Of a stretch of DNA of 22,009 nucleotides, positions 6,718-13,557 are shown in pieces. Source of the stretch: an uncultured Planctomycetales bacterium. GTDB lineage: Bacteria; Planctomycetota; Planctomycetia; Isosphaerales; Isosphaeraceae. The notes under the pieces were generated by a model. The model worked only from the letters and a program-made list of their open reading frames with translations, was not told the origin of the DNA and did not search any database. Position numbers and translations under genes: made by a program. Location: positions 1 through 22,009 of the forward strand of contig CALCIB010000079.1 of NCBI GenBank assembly GCA_937907525.1, written 5' to 3'. Position 1 is the first letter of the stretch; every line of letters begins with the position of its first letter.

Positions 6718-6967
6718 GGGAAGGTGGCCCGAAGGGCCGGATGAGGGGGAGGACGAGCAAGACGGCCGTTGGAATTCCAAGCCGCGTGGGTGAGCCTTCG
6801 CGGATGTCGGCGGCCTTTTCGCGCGCCGTCCCCCTCATCTGACCGCTTGGAACGCCGCCGAAATAACTTCCGGGAATCCTCCGGGGTCGACTCGCGTGGC
6901 CTCGAACCGTAAATCCGGGGAATCAAGAGCCTCGTAGACGGCCGGCGCCTTCTCCGTCGTGGAATTC

Positions 6968-7047
6968 ATCCACGGATTACCCAGATTGACGCAGATTCAG
7001 ATCGGAAAATTCAATTTAATCTGTGTTAATCTGAGAAATCTGTGGAT
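6968..7047. repeat. AT-rich 30-bp inverted repeat
   Basis: Arms 6968-6997 and 7018-7047 match at 25 of 30 positions (ATCCAC at the outer ends, CAGATT repeated inside each arm) around a 20-bp loop. Base composition is far below the ~70% GC surroundings. It could form a cruciform or RNA hairpin. No T-run follows, so it does not look like an intrinsic terminator. Similar 'ATCCACAGATT' palindromes are, from memory, dispersed in many bacterial genomes. Confidence 0.75.
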
Positions 7048-7069
7048 ATTCTCTCTCAGGTCGTTCACG

Positions 7070-7230
7070 GGAAGTTGTTTCGGCAGCGTTCCAAGGGCCG
7101 GATGAGGGGTCGACCGGCGTCGCGTTTCGGCGTAAGCACTGGATTGAAAACGGCTTCGAATCCGATGGCTTCCGGTCGCGCCCACCCCCCGTCCGGCCTT
7201 CGGCCACCTTCTCCCACAAGGGGAGAAGGG
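7070..7230. repeat. second REP-like unit with alternative end
   Basis: The segment 7070-7095 equals the reverse complement of 6846-6871 at 24 of 26 positions. The tail GGCCGGATGAGGGG follows. The right end holds GGCC-TTC-GGCC (7195-7205) and CCTTCTCCC-ACAAG-GGGAGAAGG (7207-7229). Organisation matches the other composite units; sequence is more diverged. From 6873 to 6967 I see nothing functional. Confidence 0.7.
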
Positions 7231-7434
7231 ATGTTTAGCGTTGGCTCCCAAGCATGTCAAACGATATCGCCCACTCGCCCGCGAGAGAGGACGGAACACG
7301 CTCCGTCCGCCGGCGCGGGTCTTGCGGGTCATGCCGCCGACAGGCTTTTCGGAAGCCGGAAATCCGTCGCGATCCCACGGCCTTGCCCAGCCCGACGTGT
7401 TAGAGTTCTCATGACCACCCAGGAGCGGCATTCC

Positions 7435-7710
7435 ATGAGCGCGACGATTTCAGGACAGGCGGATTCCAACGTGCCGGCGGAGTTGTCGGCGCTTCGGGAT
7501 CGAATTCGGGCCCTTCCTCCCCAGGCCAGGGCGGAGGTCGAGCCCCTCATGGACGAGGTGTTGGAGCAGTCGTTGTACCGCTCGCGGGTGATGGCCATCG
7601 CCCGCGACGCCCTGGCCCGCTATCGGCTGGAGTTGGCGGCGACGCGGTTCGACCTGGACGTCACCCGCCGCGAGCGCGACGACGCGCTGGGGTCGTCGTC
7701 GGTCTTTTGA
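7435..7710 (+). CDS. small helical protein of unknown function
   Basis: The 91-residue product is helical almost throughout: a short N-terminal Ser/Thr-rich stretch, then AELSALRDRIRALPPQARAE and VLEQSLYRSRVMAIARDALA, then a charged C-terminus (DLDVTRRERDDALG). No signal, membrane segment or catalytic motif is visible, and I recognise no family. AGGAG at 7421-7425 sits 9 bp before ATG 7435. The in-frame ATG at 7411 lies next to a promoter-like TAGAGT and has no ribosome binding site. Its stop is 8 bp from the stop of the convergent gene, with no terminator hairpin visible between them. Confidence 0.65.
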   Translation: MSATISGQADSNVPAELSALRDRIRALPPQARAEVEPLMDEVLEQSLYRSRVMAIARDALARYRLELAATRFDLDVTRRERDDALGSSSVF

Positions 7711-7718
7711 CCGGCCGC

Positions 7719-8618
7719 TCAGCGCCGGCGGAGACGCCCGGCCATCTGTCGGAACGAAAACGGCGCCTTGAACCGCCGGTCGAGCCGCGTCGCCGCGGCG
7801 CTGATCTCGGTGGGGGTCATGGCCTTCTCCGCGGTGGAGGCGGCGACGACGTAGCCTTCGTAACCGCGAAGTTGGAAGACGTAGACGTGGGGGAACGCCT
7901 CGCGGATCGTCTGGACGTCCCGGGCGACGCCCTGATGGGGGTTGAGGTTGAAGAGGACGACGCCGTCGGGCTCCAGCCGCTTCTTGACCTGCTCGTAGAA
8001 CGCCAGGGTCTTCAGGTGCAGCGGCACGCCGACGCGGTCGGTGCCGCCGGAGGGGCGGAGGAAGGCGTCCATGTAGATGACGTCGTACTTGACGTCGGAA
8101 TCCCTGATGTACGCCAGGCCGTCGGCCACCTTGATCGAGACCTCGCCGCCGGAGCGGACGTCGAAGAAGCGGTCGGCGACGCTGACGATCAGGGGGTCGA
8201 TCTCCACGACGTCCACCTTGACCCTGGGGTCGTGGATCTTCAGGAAGTGGACCATCGCCCCGCCGCCGAGCCCGACGATCAACACCCGTTCGGGCTCGGG
8301 CCGGAAGGCGTAGCTCATGAACATGTAGCGGGTGTATTCGATCAGCAGGTCGTCGGGCCGCGCCAGGTCGACCTTGCTCTCGACGACGTGTTCGCCGCTG
8401 TCGCGGACGAACCAGAGGGTGCGCGCGTCGCCGTCGCGCGTGACCTTGACGTGGGAGAATTTGGACACCTGATCGAGCTCGAGTCGGCCGGGATCCTGGA
8501 ACAAGGCGCCCCGGACCGCCCCCGGCGGCGCCGTCCAGGCGAGGGCCAGGCCCGCCGCGAGGGCCGCGACGACCGTCGCCGCGGGGGGCAGCCCGCGTGT
8601 CAAACGAACCAGCGGCAT
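7719..8618 (-). CDS. exported spermidine-synthase-like (class I SAM-fold) protein
   Basis: This 299-residue protein has an N-terminal hydrophobic segment (~residues 12-30), indicating a signal peptide or membrane anchor, then a Rossmann methyltransferase-type fold: VLIVGLGGGA (112-121), VVEIDP (137-142), VADG (164-167) and YDVIYMDAF (178-186). This is the pattern of the spermidine synthase / fused MFS-spermidine synthase superfamily. The usual aminopropyltransferase catalytic DSxDP motif is replaced by DAF, so true spermidine synthesis is doubtful. The start at 8618 follows GAGGTGG; an upstream in-frame start at 8714 would overlap the promoter. It may be a membrane-associated methyltransferase or a non-catalytic relative. 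Confidence 0.8.
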   Translation of the reverse strand: MPLVRLTRGLPPAATVVAALAAGLALAWTAPPGAVRGALFQDPGRLELDQVSKFSHVKVTRDGDARTLWFVRDSGEHVVESKVDLARPDDLLIEYTRYMFMSYAFRPEPERVLIVGLGGGAMVHFLKIHDPRVKVDVVEIDPLIVSVADRFFDVRSGGEVSIKVADGLAYIRDSDVKYDVIYMDAFLRPSGGTDRVGVPLHLKTLAFYEQVKKRLEPDGVVLFNLNPHQGVARDVQTIREAFPHVYVFQLRGYEGYVVAASTAEKAMTPTEISAAATRLDRRFKAPFSFRQMAGRLRRR

Positions 8619-8684
8619 GCGTCCACCTCGCCCCGGGCGATCCGGCCTCGATCCCGCGGGACCGACGGCCCCGTCCCGTTCCGA

Positions 8685-8714
8685 ATGGTATGAGACCCCG
8701 CGCCGGTCGGTCAA
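8685..8714 (-). promoter_or_regulatory. candidate promoter of the spermidine-synthase-like gene
   Basis: Read on the minus strand: TTGACC (8714-8709), 18-bp spacer, TACCAT (8690-8685). The predicted leader to ATG 8618 is about 60 nt. It is back-to-back with the candidate promoter of the S46 peptidase. Confidence 0.5.
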
Positions 8715-8744
8715 GCGCGAAGCCCGACGCCCGCGGGCTCCGCC

Positions 8745-8774
8745 TTGACAGCCGCGGCGGCGCGCGGCGACGAT
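8745..8774 (+). promoter_or_regulatory. candidate promoter of the S46 peptidase gene
   Basis: A perfect TTGACA (8745-8750) is followed after 18 bp by GACGAT (8769-8774), which keeps the A and T of the -10 most important for recognition. The ATG used, 8823, is about 50 bp downstream behind GGAGA. The -10 is weak. Confidence 0.45.
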
Positions 8775-8822
8775 GCGTCATCCGACCGCGGGAGGTCCCG
8801 CGACTTTCCGGAGACATCGCGC

Positions 8823-10910
8823 ATGTCGATTCGACGCCCGTGGATCGCGCCCCTTTTGGGCGCCTGCATCATCATGACCATGACGACCGCTCGCGGCGAC
8901 GAGGGGATGTGGGTCTTCAACAACCTCCCCCTGAAGACCCTCAAGAACCGCCACGGCTTCACCCCGCCCCCAGGCTGGGCCGACCACCTGCGCTCGGCCG
9001 CGGTCCGGTTCAACAACGGCGGCTCCGGCTCGTTCGTCTCCGCCGACGGCCTCATCATGACCAACCACCACGTCGGCGCCGACACCCTCGCCAAGCTCAG
9101 CACCCCGGAGAACGATTACTACAAGCGCGGGTTCCACGCCAGGACCCGCGCCGAGGAGGCCAGGGCCCCCGACCTGGAACTCAACGCCCTGGTCGGCATC
9201 GAGGACGTCACCGCCCGCGTCAACGCCGACGTGACATCCGACATGGACGACGCCGCCGCGGCGCTCGCGCGGCGCAAGGCCTCCGCCGCGATCGAGAAGG
9301 AGTCGACCGAGAAGACCGGCCTGCGCAGTGACGTCGTCACGCTCTACCAGGGCGGCCAGTATCACCTCTACACCTATAAAAAGTACACCGACGTCCGGCT
9401 GGTCTTCGCCCCCGAGTTCGACGTCGCCTTCTTCGGAGGCGACGCCGACAACTTCGAGTTCCCCCGCTACTGCCTGGACGTCTGCTTCTTCCGCGCCTAC
9501 GAAGACGGCGAGCCCGCCCGGATCGAGAACTTCCTGAAGTGGAGCCCGAACGGCTCGAAGGAAGGCGACCTGGTCTTCGTCGCCGGCCACCCCGGCCGCA
9601 CCGACCGGCTCAACACCGTCGCCAGCGTCGAGTACCTCCGCGACTTCGGCTTCCCCAGCCTGCTCGACTGGCTCCACGCCAAGGAGGAGTTCCTTCTCGC
9701 CTTCGGCGGGAAAAGCGACGAGGCGTTCCGCCAGGCCAAGGAGGAACTCTTCTCCATCCAGAACAGCCGCAAGGCCCGCGAGGGGGGCCACCAGGGCCTC
9801 AAGGATCCCGGCTTCATCGCCCGCAAGAAGGCCGCCGAGGACGACCTGCGCGCCCGGATCGCCGCCGACCCCGCCAAGCGGGCGGCCTACGGCGCGGCGT
9901 GGGACAAGATCGCCGCGGCCCAGAAGGTCAACGTGGAGACCGCCCGGCCCTACACGTTTCTCGAACGCGGCCGAGGACTCGACTCCACCCTCTTCCAGAT
10001 CGCCCGCGGCCTGGTCCGGCTGGCCCGGGAGAAGACCAAGCCCAACGCCGACCGCCTCAAGGAGTATCGCGACTCCGCCCTGGAATCGCTGAGCCTGGAG
10101 CTGTTCTCCACCGCCCCGATCTACCCCGAATTCGAACGCGCCAAGCTCGCCTTCGGCCTGGCGTACTGGAGGAAGACCACCCCCGACGACCCCGTGCTGG
10201 CCCGCGTGCTCGCCGGCCGCTCCCCCGAACGGGCCGCCGCCGATCTGGTCGACGGCTGCAAGCTCGCCGACGTCGCCGTCCGCCGCAAGCTGGCCGATGG
10301 CGGCCTGGCCGCGATCGAGGCCAGCGACGACCCCATGATCAAGCTGGCCCTGGCCGTCGACGCCGACGCCCGCGCCCTCCGCAAGCGCCGGGAGGACCAG
10401 GTCGAGGGGGTCGAGGCCGCCAACTACGCCCTGATCGCCAGGGCGCTTTTCGAGGAGCGGGGGGACGCGGTCTATCCCGACGCCACCTTCACCCTCCGCC
10501 TGGCCTTCGGCACGGTGAAGGGCTACACGGTCGACGGCCGAACGATCCCGCCCTACACCAAGATCGGCGGCGCGTTCGAGCACGAGATGGCCCACGGCGC
10601 GAAGCCGCCGTACAAACTGCCGGAGTCGTGGCATGAGGCCAGGGACGCCGGCCGGCTCGACCTGGACGCGGCGTTCAACTTCGTCTCCACCGCCGACATC
10701 ATCGGCGGCAACTCCGGCAGCCCGGTCGTCGACCGCAAGGGCGAGGTCGTCGGCCTGATCTTCGACGGCAACGTCCAGTCGCTGGTGCTCGATTTCGGCT
10801 ACGACGACGCCGTCGCCCGCGCCGTCTCCGTCGACTCCCGCGCCATCGCCGAGGCCCTCCGCTCCGTCTACCGCGCCGACGACCTGCTCAAGGAGTTGAC
10901 CGCCCGTTGA
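8823..10910 (+). CDS. S46-family dipeptidyl-peptidase (DPP7-like)
   Basis: This 695-residue exported serine peptidase has an N-terminal signal sequence (to ~residue 25, ending TTARGDEG). The S46 landmarks are present: DEGMW at the mature N-terminus, GSFVSADGLIMTNHHVG with catalytic His83, GGDADNFEFPRYCLDV with probable catalytic Asp219, and GGNSGSPVV with catalytic Ser631. S46 enzymes remove dipeptides from the N-termini of oligopeptides in the periplasm. The specificity position after the nucleophile reads FDGN; Gly there is, as I recall, typical of DPP7-type enzymes with broad/hydrophobic preference, whereas DPP11 has Arg. The usual TNHHC is TNHHV here. GGAGA at ~8810-8814 supports the start. 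The family is best known from Bacteroidota and Xanthomonadales. Confidence 0.92.
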   Translation: MSIRRPWIAPLLGACIIMTMTTARGDEGMWVFNNLPLKTLKNRHGFTPPPGWADHLRSAAVRFNNGGSGSFVSADGLIMTNHHVGADTLAKLSTPENDYYKRGFHARTRAEEARAPDLELNALVGIEDVTARVNADVTSDMDDAAAALARRKASAAIEKESTEKTGLRSDVVTLYQGGQYHLYTYKKYTDVRLVFAPEFDVAFFGGDADNFEFPRYCLDVCFFRAYEDGEPARIENFLKWSPNGSKEGDLVFVAGHPGRTDRLNTVASVEYLRDFGFPSLLDWLHAKEEFLLAFGGKSDEAFRQAKEELFSIQNSRKAREGGHQGLKDPGFIARKKAAEDDLRARIAADPAKRAAYGAAWDKIAAAQKVNVETARPYTFLERGRGLDSTLFQIARGLVRLAREKTKPNADRLKEYRDSALESLSLELFSTAPIYPEFERAKLAFGLAYWRKTTPDDPVLARVLAGRSPERAAADLVDGCKLADVAVRRKLADGGLAAIEASDDPMIKLALAVDADARALRKRREDQVEGVEAANYALIARALFEERGDAVYPDATFTLRLAFGTVKGYTVDGRTIPPYTKIGGAFEHEMAHGAKPPYKLPESWHEARDAGRLDLDAAFNFVSTADIIGGNSGSPVVDRKGEVVGLIFDGNVQSLVLDFGYDDAVARAVSVDSRAIAEALRSVYRADDLLKELTAR

Positions 10911-10952
10911 GGCGCTCCTCCGACGGGACGCGAACGCGCGTCTTTCGAAGCG

Positions 10953-11270
10953 TCATCGCTCAAGCAGAGAGTCCAGATCGCGAGCGGCGTGGAGCACGCG
11001 AACGATTTCGACCTGGTCGTCAACGATCCGATGGAAGGCCAGGAGATTGGGAAAACCCTCGATCCTTCGGACTCGCACGCCCACCAGGCGCGGATCGTCC
11101 GATTCCCATTTCTGACCGCCGCCCGGCATGCGGGCGATCGCGGCGAAGGTGGCGTCGACGGCCGCGTGGAAACGCAACGCCAGATCGACGCCCGCCTTCT
11201 CCATCAGGTAGGCCGCTTGATCGTCGATGTCGCGGTCGGCGGTCGGCGCGACCCGGAAACCTCGCGTCAT
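10953..11270 (-). CDS. parE: ParE/RelE-superfamily toxin
   Basis: The 105-residue protein matches the ParE fold: RVAPTADRDIDDQAAYLMEK (first strand and helix), ALRFHAAVDATFAAIARMPG (second helix with the usual 'I...P..G' end), then strands VGVRVRRIEGFPNLLAFHRI and VEIVRVLHAARD, the 'VLHAARD' ending being highly typical. ParE toxins poison DNA gyrase; RelE relatives cut mRNA, so the target is not settled by sequence. The ATG at 11270 overlaps the antitoxin stop as ATGA (11267-11270). It converges with the S46 peptidase gene with a 42-bp gap. Confidence 0.9.
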   Translation of the reverse strand: MTRGFRVAPTADRDIDDQAAYLMEKAGVDLALRFHAAVDATFAAIARMPGGGQKWESDDPRLVGVRVRRIEGFPNLLAFHRIVDDQVEIVRVLHAARDLDSLLER

Positions 11271-11530
11271 CGAGGGGCGTCGGCCTGGTTCAACCGCTCG
11301 ATGAGACGCTGCTTCTTGCGTTCCCAGTATTCGGCGGTGACCGCGATGGGCTCGCCGGAATCCAGCCCCTCGATCAACAGCGCGTCGACCCGCTCCTCGA
11401 CCCGTCGCTTCCGGTCGGCGTGGATCAATTCGCGGACGTACTCGCTGACGCTGCCGTACCCCCCCTCGTCGACCCGGCTCTGGACGTACTGCTTCATCGA
11501 TTGAGGCAGCGCGATGTTCATGGTCTCCAT
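11267..11530 (-). CDS. parD: ParD-family ribbon-helix-helix antitoxin
   Basis: The 87-residue protein begins METMNIALPQSMKQYVQSRV, the ribbon-helix-helix DNA-binding strand and helix, followed by GGYGSVSEYVRELIHADR, the classic ParD signature, and a charged C-terminal helix that would wrap the toxin. AGGAGG precedes ATG 11530 at normal distance; an upstream in-frame start at 11575 would read through the operator and is unlikely. ParD binds ParE and represses the operon as a dimer. A palindrome overlapping the -35 box lies just upstream. Confidence 0.92.
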   Translation of the reverse strand: METMNIALPQSMKQYVQSRVDEGGYGSVSEYVRELIHADRKRRVEERVDALLIEGLDSGEPIAVTAEYWERKKQRLIERLNQADAPR

Positions 11531-11556
11531 GGGACGTTCCTCCTCGCCTGGAAGCC

Positions 11557-11585
11557 ATCTTGCCCATGTTGACAATCTTTGTCAA
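11557..11585 (-). promoter_or_regulatory. parDE promoter with overlapping palindromic operator
   Basis: TTGACAATCTTTGTCAA (11569-11585) is a palindrome with 7-bp arms and a 3-bp centre. Read on the minus strand, its end supplies a perfect -35 TTGACA (11585-11580). After 17 bp CAAGAT (11562-11557) can serve as -10. A ribbon-helix-helix repressor bound to the palindrome would cover the promoter, as expected for autoregulation. Confidence 0.6.
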
Positions 11586-11626
11586 TCGGGCGCGGGGCGA
11601 ACGTGAGACGGGCCGACGATGCGGCG

Positions 11627-11980
11627 TCAGCGCTTCTTGGTCTTGTAACCGATCGTTTGGAGCACGCGCTCGGCGGCGTCGCGGCGGTCGCCTTGGAGTT
11701 CGACGCGGCCGTCCTTGACGGCGCCCCCCGCGCCGCACGCGGTTTTCAGACGGGAGGCGAGGCCGGGCAGGTCGTTGCCGTCGGGGTCGAGGCCGGAGAC
11801 GACGGTGACGAGCTTCCCCCTGGGGCGCTTCTCGACGGTGAGCAGGGCCGTCTGCTTCTCCGGGGGGACGCGGACGGGCTCCTCCGTCTTGGGGGGGCAG
11901 ACGCATTCGGCTTCGGGGCGGCCGCAGACCTCGCAGGTCGGCGGCCGGTCCCAGGGGGTGCCGGCGAACAGGCGGGTCAA
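11627..11980 (-). CDS. SUI1/eIF1-like translation factor with N-terminal cysteine cluster
   Basis: This 117-residue protein has the SUI1 fold in its C-terminal two thirds: LLTVEKRPRGKLVTVVSGLD, LPGLASRLKTACGAGGAVKD (the conserved 'LK..CG.GG..K' motif), then ELQGD and a terminal helix ending IGYKTKKR. SUI1/eIF1 binds the small ribosomal subunit and supports start-codon choice in eukaryotes and archaea; the bacterial YciH-type homologues are poorly characterised. Residues ~16-31 contain C-x2-C-x6-C-x-C, a probable zinc site. The start is a TTG at 11980 behind GAGGAG; no ATG occurs in the coding frame near there. It lies 20 bp after the decarboxylase gene as the last gene of the probable operon. 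Confidence 0.85.
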   Translation of the reverse strand: MTRLFAGTPWDRPPTCEVCGRPEAECVCPPKTEEPVRVPPEKQTALLTVEKRPRGKLVTVVSGLDPDGNDLPGLASRLKTACGAGGAVKDGRVELQGDRRDAAERVLQTIGYKTKKR

Positions 11981-12000
11981 GGCGAGGGCTCCTCGATCGA

Positions 12001-12933
12001 TCAGACCACGGCGCGGAAGTATTCCAGGGTGCGCTTCAGGCCCTCGGCGCGGTCGACCTTGGGCTCCCAGCCCAGGATCGTCCGGGCCTTGGCGATGTCG
12101 GGCCGGCGGCGCTTGGGGTCGTCTTGCGGCAGGGGCTCGTGGACGATCGCGCTTTTGGTCCCCGGCGCCAGGGCGATGATCTCCTCGGCGAGTTGGGCCA
12201 CGGTGATCTCCGACGGGTTGCCAATGTTCACCGGCAGGGCGTAGTCGGACTTCAGGAGCCGGTGGATGCCGTCGACCAGGTCGGTGACGTAGCAGAAACT
12301 GCGGGTTTGACCGCCGTCGCCGTAGAGGGTGATCGGGTCGCCGCGGAGGATCTGCTTCATGAAGTTGGGCAGGACGCGGCCGTCGTCGAGTCGCATCCGG
12401 GGGCCGTAGGTGTTGAAGATCCGCACGATCCGGGTCTTCATGCCGTGGTAGCGGTGGTAGGCCATGGTGATGGCCTCGGCGAACCGCTTGGCCTCGTCGT
12501 AGCAGCCGCGGGGGCCGATGGTGTTGACGTGGCCCCAGTACTCCTCGACCTGGGGGTGGACGTCGGGGTCGCCGTAGATCTCCGACGTGCTCGCCAGCAG
12601 GAACCGGGCGTCCTTGGCCCTGGCCAGCCCCAGGGCGTTGTGCGTCCCCAGCGCCCCGACCTTCAAGGTCGGGATCGGGTGGGCGAGGTAGTCCGCCGGG
12701 CTTGCCGGGCTGGCGAAGTGCAGCACGTTGTCGACCGGGCCGTCGATCTCGATGGATTCGGAGACGTCGCGCTTGATGAACCGGAACTTCGGGTCCGCCC
12801 TCAGACGGTCGACGTTCTTGAGGGTCCCCGTCAGGAGGTTGTCGACGCAGACGACCTCGTCGCCATCGGCGAGGAACCGCTCGCAGAGATGCGACCCGAC
12901 GAACCCCGCCCCGCCCGTGATGACCGTTCTCAA
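12001..12933 (-). CDS. UDP-glucuronate decarboxylase (UDP-xylose synthase)-like SDR
   Basis: The 310-residue protein is an extended short-chain dehydrogenase: ITGGAGFVGSH (NAD-binding, residues 5-15), DNLLTGTLKNV, LHFASPASPADY, STSEIYG with Glu118, and YDEAKR with Tyr145/Lys149 as catalytic pair. ASPASP and YDEAKR are the pattern of UDP-glucuronate decarboxylases, which make UDP-xylose for cell-surface polysaccharide. The late DDPKRRRPD segment also fits. The start is a TTG at 12933 sharing a TTGA overlap with the upstream stop, with GGAGGAAGG before it. A general NAD-dependent epimerase is the less likely alternative. No glycosyltransferase gene is adjacent. Confidence 0.9.
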   Translation of the reverse strand: MRTVITGGAGFVGSHLCERFLADGDEVVCVDNLLTGTLKNVDRLRADPKFRFIKRDVSESIEIDGPVDNVLHFASPASPADYLAHPIPTLKVGALGTHNALGLARAKDARFLLASTSEIYGDPDVHPQVEEYWGHVNTIGPRGCYDEAKRFAEAITMAYHRYHGMKTRIVRIFNTYGPRMRLDDGRVLPNFMKQILRGDPITLYGDGGQTRSFCYVTDLVDGIHRLLKSDYALPVNIGNPSEITVAQLAEEIIALAPGTKSAIVHEPLPQDDPKRRRPDIAKARTILGWEPKVDRAEGLKRTLEYFRAVV

Positions 12934-13523
12934 GAGCCTTCCTCCGATCCAATCCCAGCGTCCGTCCCGGGAGCCCGCTCCCGCGGCCGGTCCTCATCAT
13001 AACGAGTCGGCCTCGATCCCGGCAGCCGACGCCCGCGGTCGAGGAATTTTCCCAGCAACCGCGCGACCAGGCCCCGAACGCCCGGGCGTCGCGGCGGCGC
13101 GGGCGCGGGATCGGCGACGGCGAGAAAGTCCATCAGATCGTGACCGAACGGGCGGTACTCGGCGACGTAGCCGTCGCGCGTCAGGCGGCCGACCATTTGC
13201 GAGGCGGCGTTCAGATTGTGGCTGTGGACGAAGAATCGCGCCTCGCGCAGATGCGCCCGCTCCCGCTCGCAGAGCCAGCGGACGACGGCCATGCCGCAAT
13301 CGTCCCGACTCGCGTCGACGAACCGCTCGCCCCCCAGGTCGTGGTCCAGGTGGACCTCGTCCCACGCTTCGGCCAGGCGGGCGACGCAATCCGCGGCGGT
13401 CGTTACCCAGACCGCTCGCGGGCGATGGATCAGGAACGCCTCGGCGCGGCGCGGGTCGTCGTCCAGGAACAGGATGCGCCGCGACGACGGCTCCGGGGCT
13501 CGGTCCCCAGGCGGTTCGGTCAT
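12930..13523 (-). CDS. cyclic-phosphate-processing receiver-domain (cREC) protein
   Basis: The 197-residue protein has a receiver-like fold: RILFLDDDPRRAEAF (Asp21-23 after the first strand), DEVHLDHDLGG (Asp60, His61, Asp62 at the usual phospho-acceptor strand), ARFFVHSHNLNAASQM (His100, His102) and FGHDL. The added HxH-type residues are those expected for the cREC family, proposed to act on cyclic phosphate ends in RNA or nucleotide metabolism rather than as a response regulator. The C-terminal ~60 residues are basic, low-complexity and probably disordered. An AGGAGAGG site supports ATG 13523. Its stop overlaps the downstream TTG start. No RNA ligase is adjacent, so its pathway here is open. 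Confidence 0.8.
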   Translation of the reverse strand: MTEPPGDRAPEPSSRRILFLDDDPRRAEAFLIHRPRAVWVTTAADCVARLAEAWDEVHLDHDLGGERFVDASRDDCGMAVVRWLCERERAHLREARFFVHSHNLNAASQMVGRLTRDGYVAEYRPFGHDLMDFLAVADPAPAPPRRPGVRGLVARLLGKFLDRGRRLPGSRPTRYDEDRPRERAPGTDAGIGSEEGS

Positions 13524-13557
13524 GGAGACGGCCTCTCCTCCCGGCCCGATTCCAGGA

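Larger units (their letters stand above)
6391..6872 (+). repeat. composite REP-like unit interrupted by a MITE
   Basis: The left module begins with CCTTCCCCCC (6391-6400), is split by the inserted element, and resumes at 6709 as GCGGGGGAAGG, the GGCCCGAAGGGCC hairpin and GGATGAGGGGGA. A spacer of ~85 bp leads to the right module CCCCCTCATCTGACCGCTT (~6832-6848). This one diverges after CTTGG into a 26-bp segment that recurs inverted at 7070-7095. The uninterrupted counterpart is at 17941-18131. Confidence 0.8.

Noticed and set aside
6440..6793. Open frames inside the MITE and neighbouring repeats.
   Set aside because: They translate hairpin repeats, have no transposase or other domain and run across the element boundary.
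6968..7047. Intrinsic terminator for ggt.
   Set aside because: The inverted repeat is AT-rich, imperfect, ~600 bp from the stop codon and has no T-run after it.
6391..7230. A possible CRISPR array, because of repeated hairpin sequences.
   Set aside because: Repeats are not regularly spaced, differ in orientation and lack unique spacers of uniform length; no cas genes are present.
8778..10634. A long minus-strand frame opposite the S46 peptidase.
   Set aside because: Shadow of a complete peptidase gene; Val/Gly/Glu/Leu-rich with no motif.
11531..11575. An extended ParD start at 11575.
   Set aside because: It would read through the operator; the ATG at 11530 has a strong AGGAGG site and begins the ribbon-helix-helix strand.
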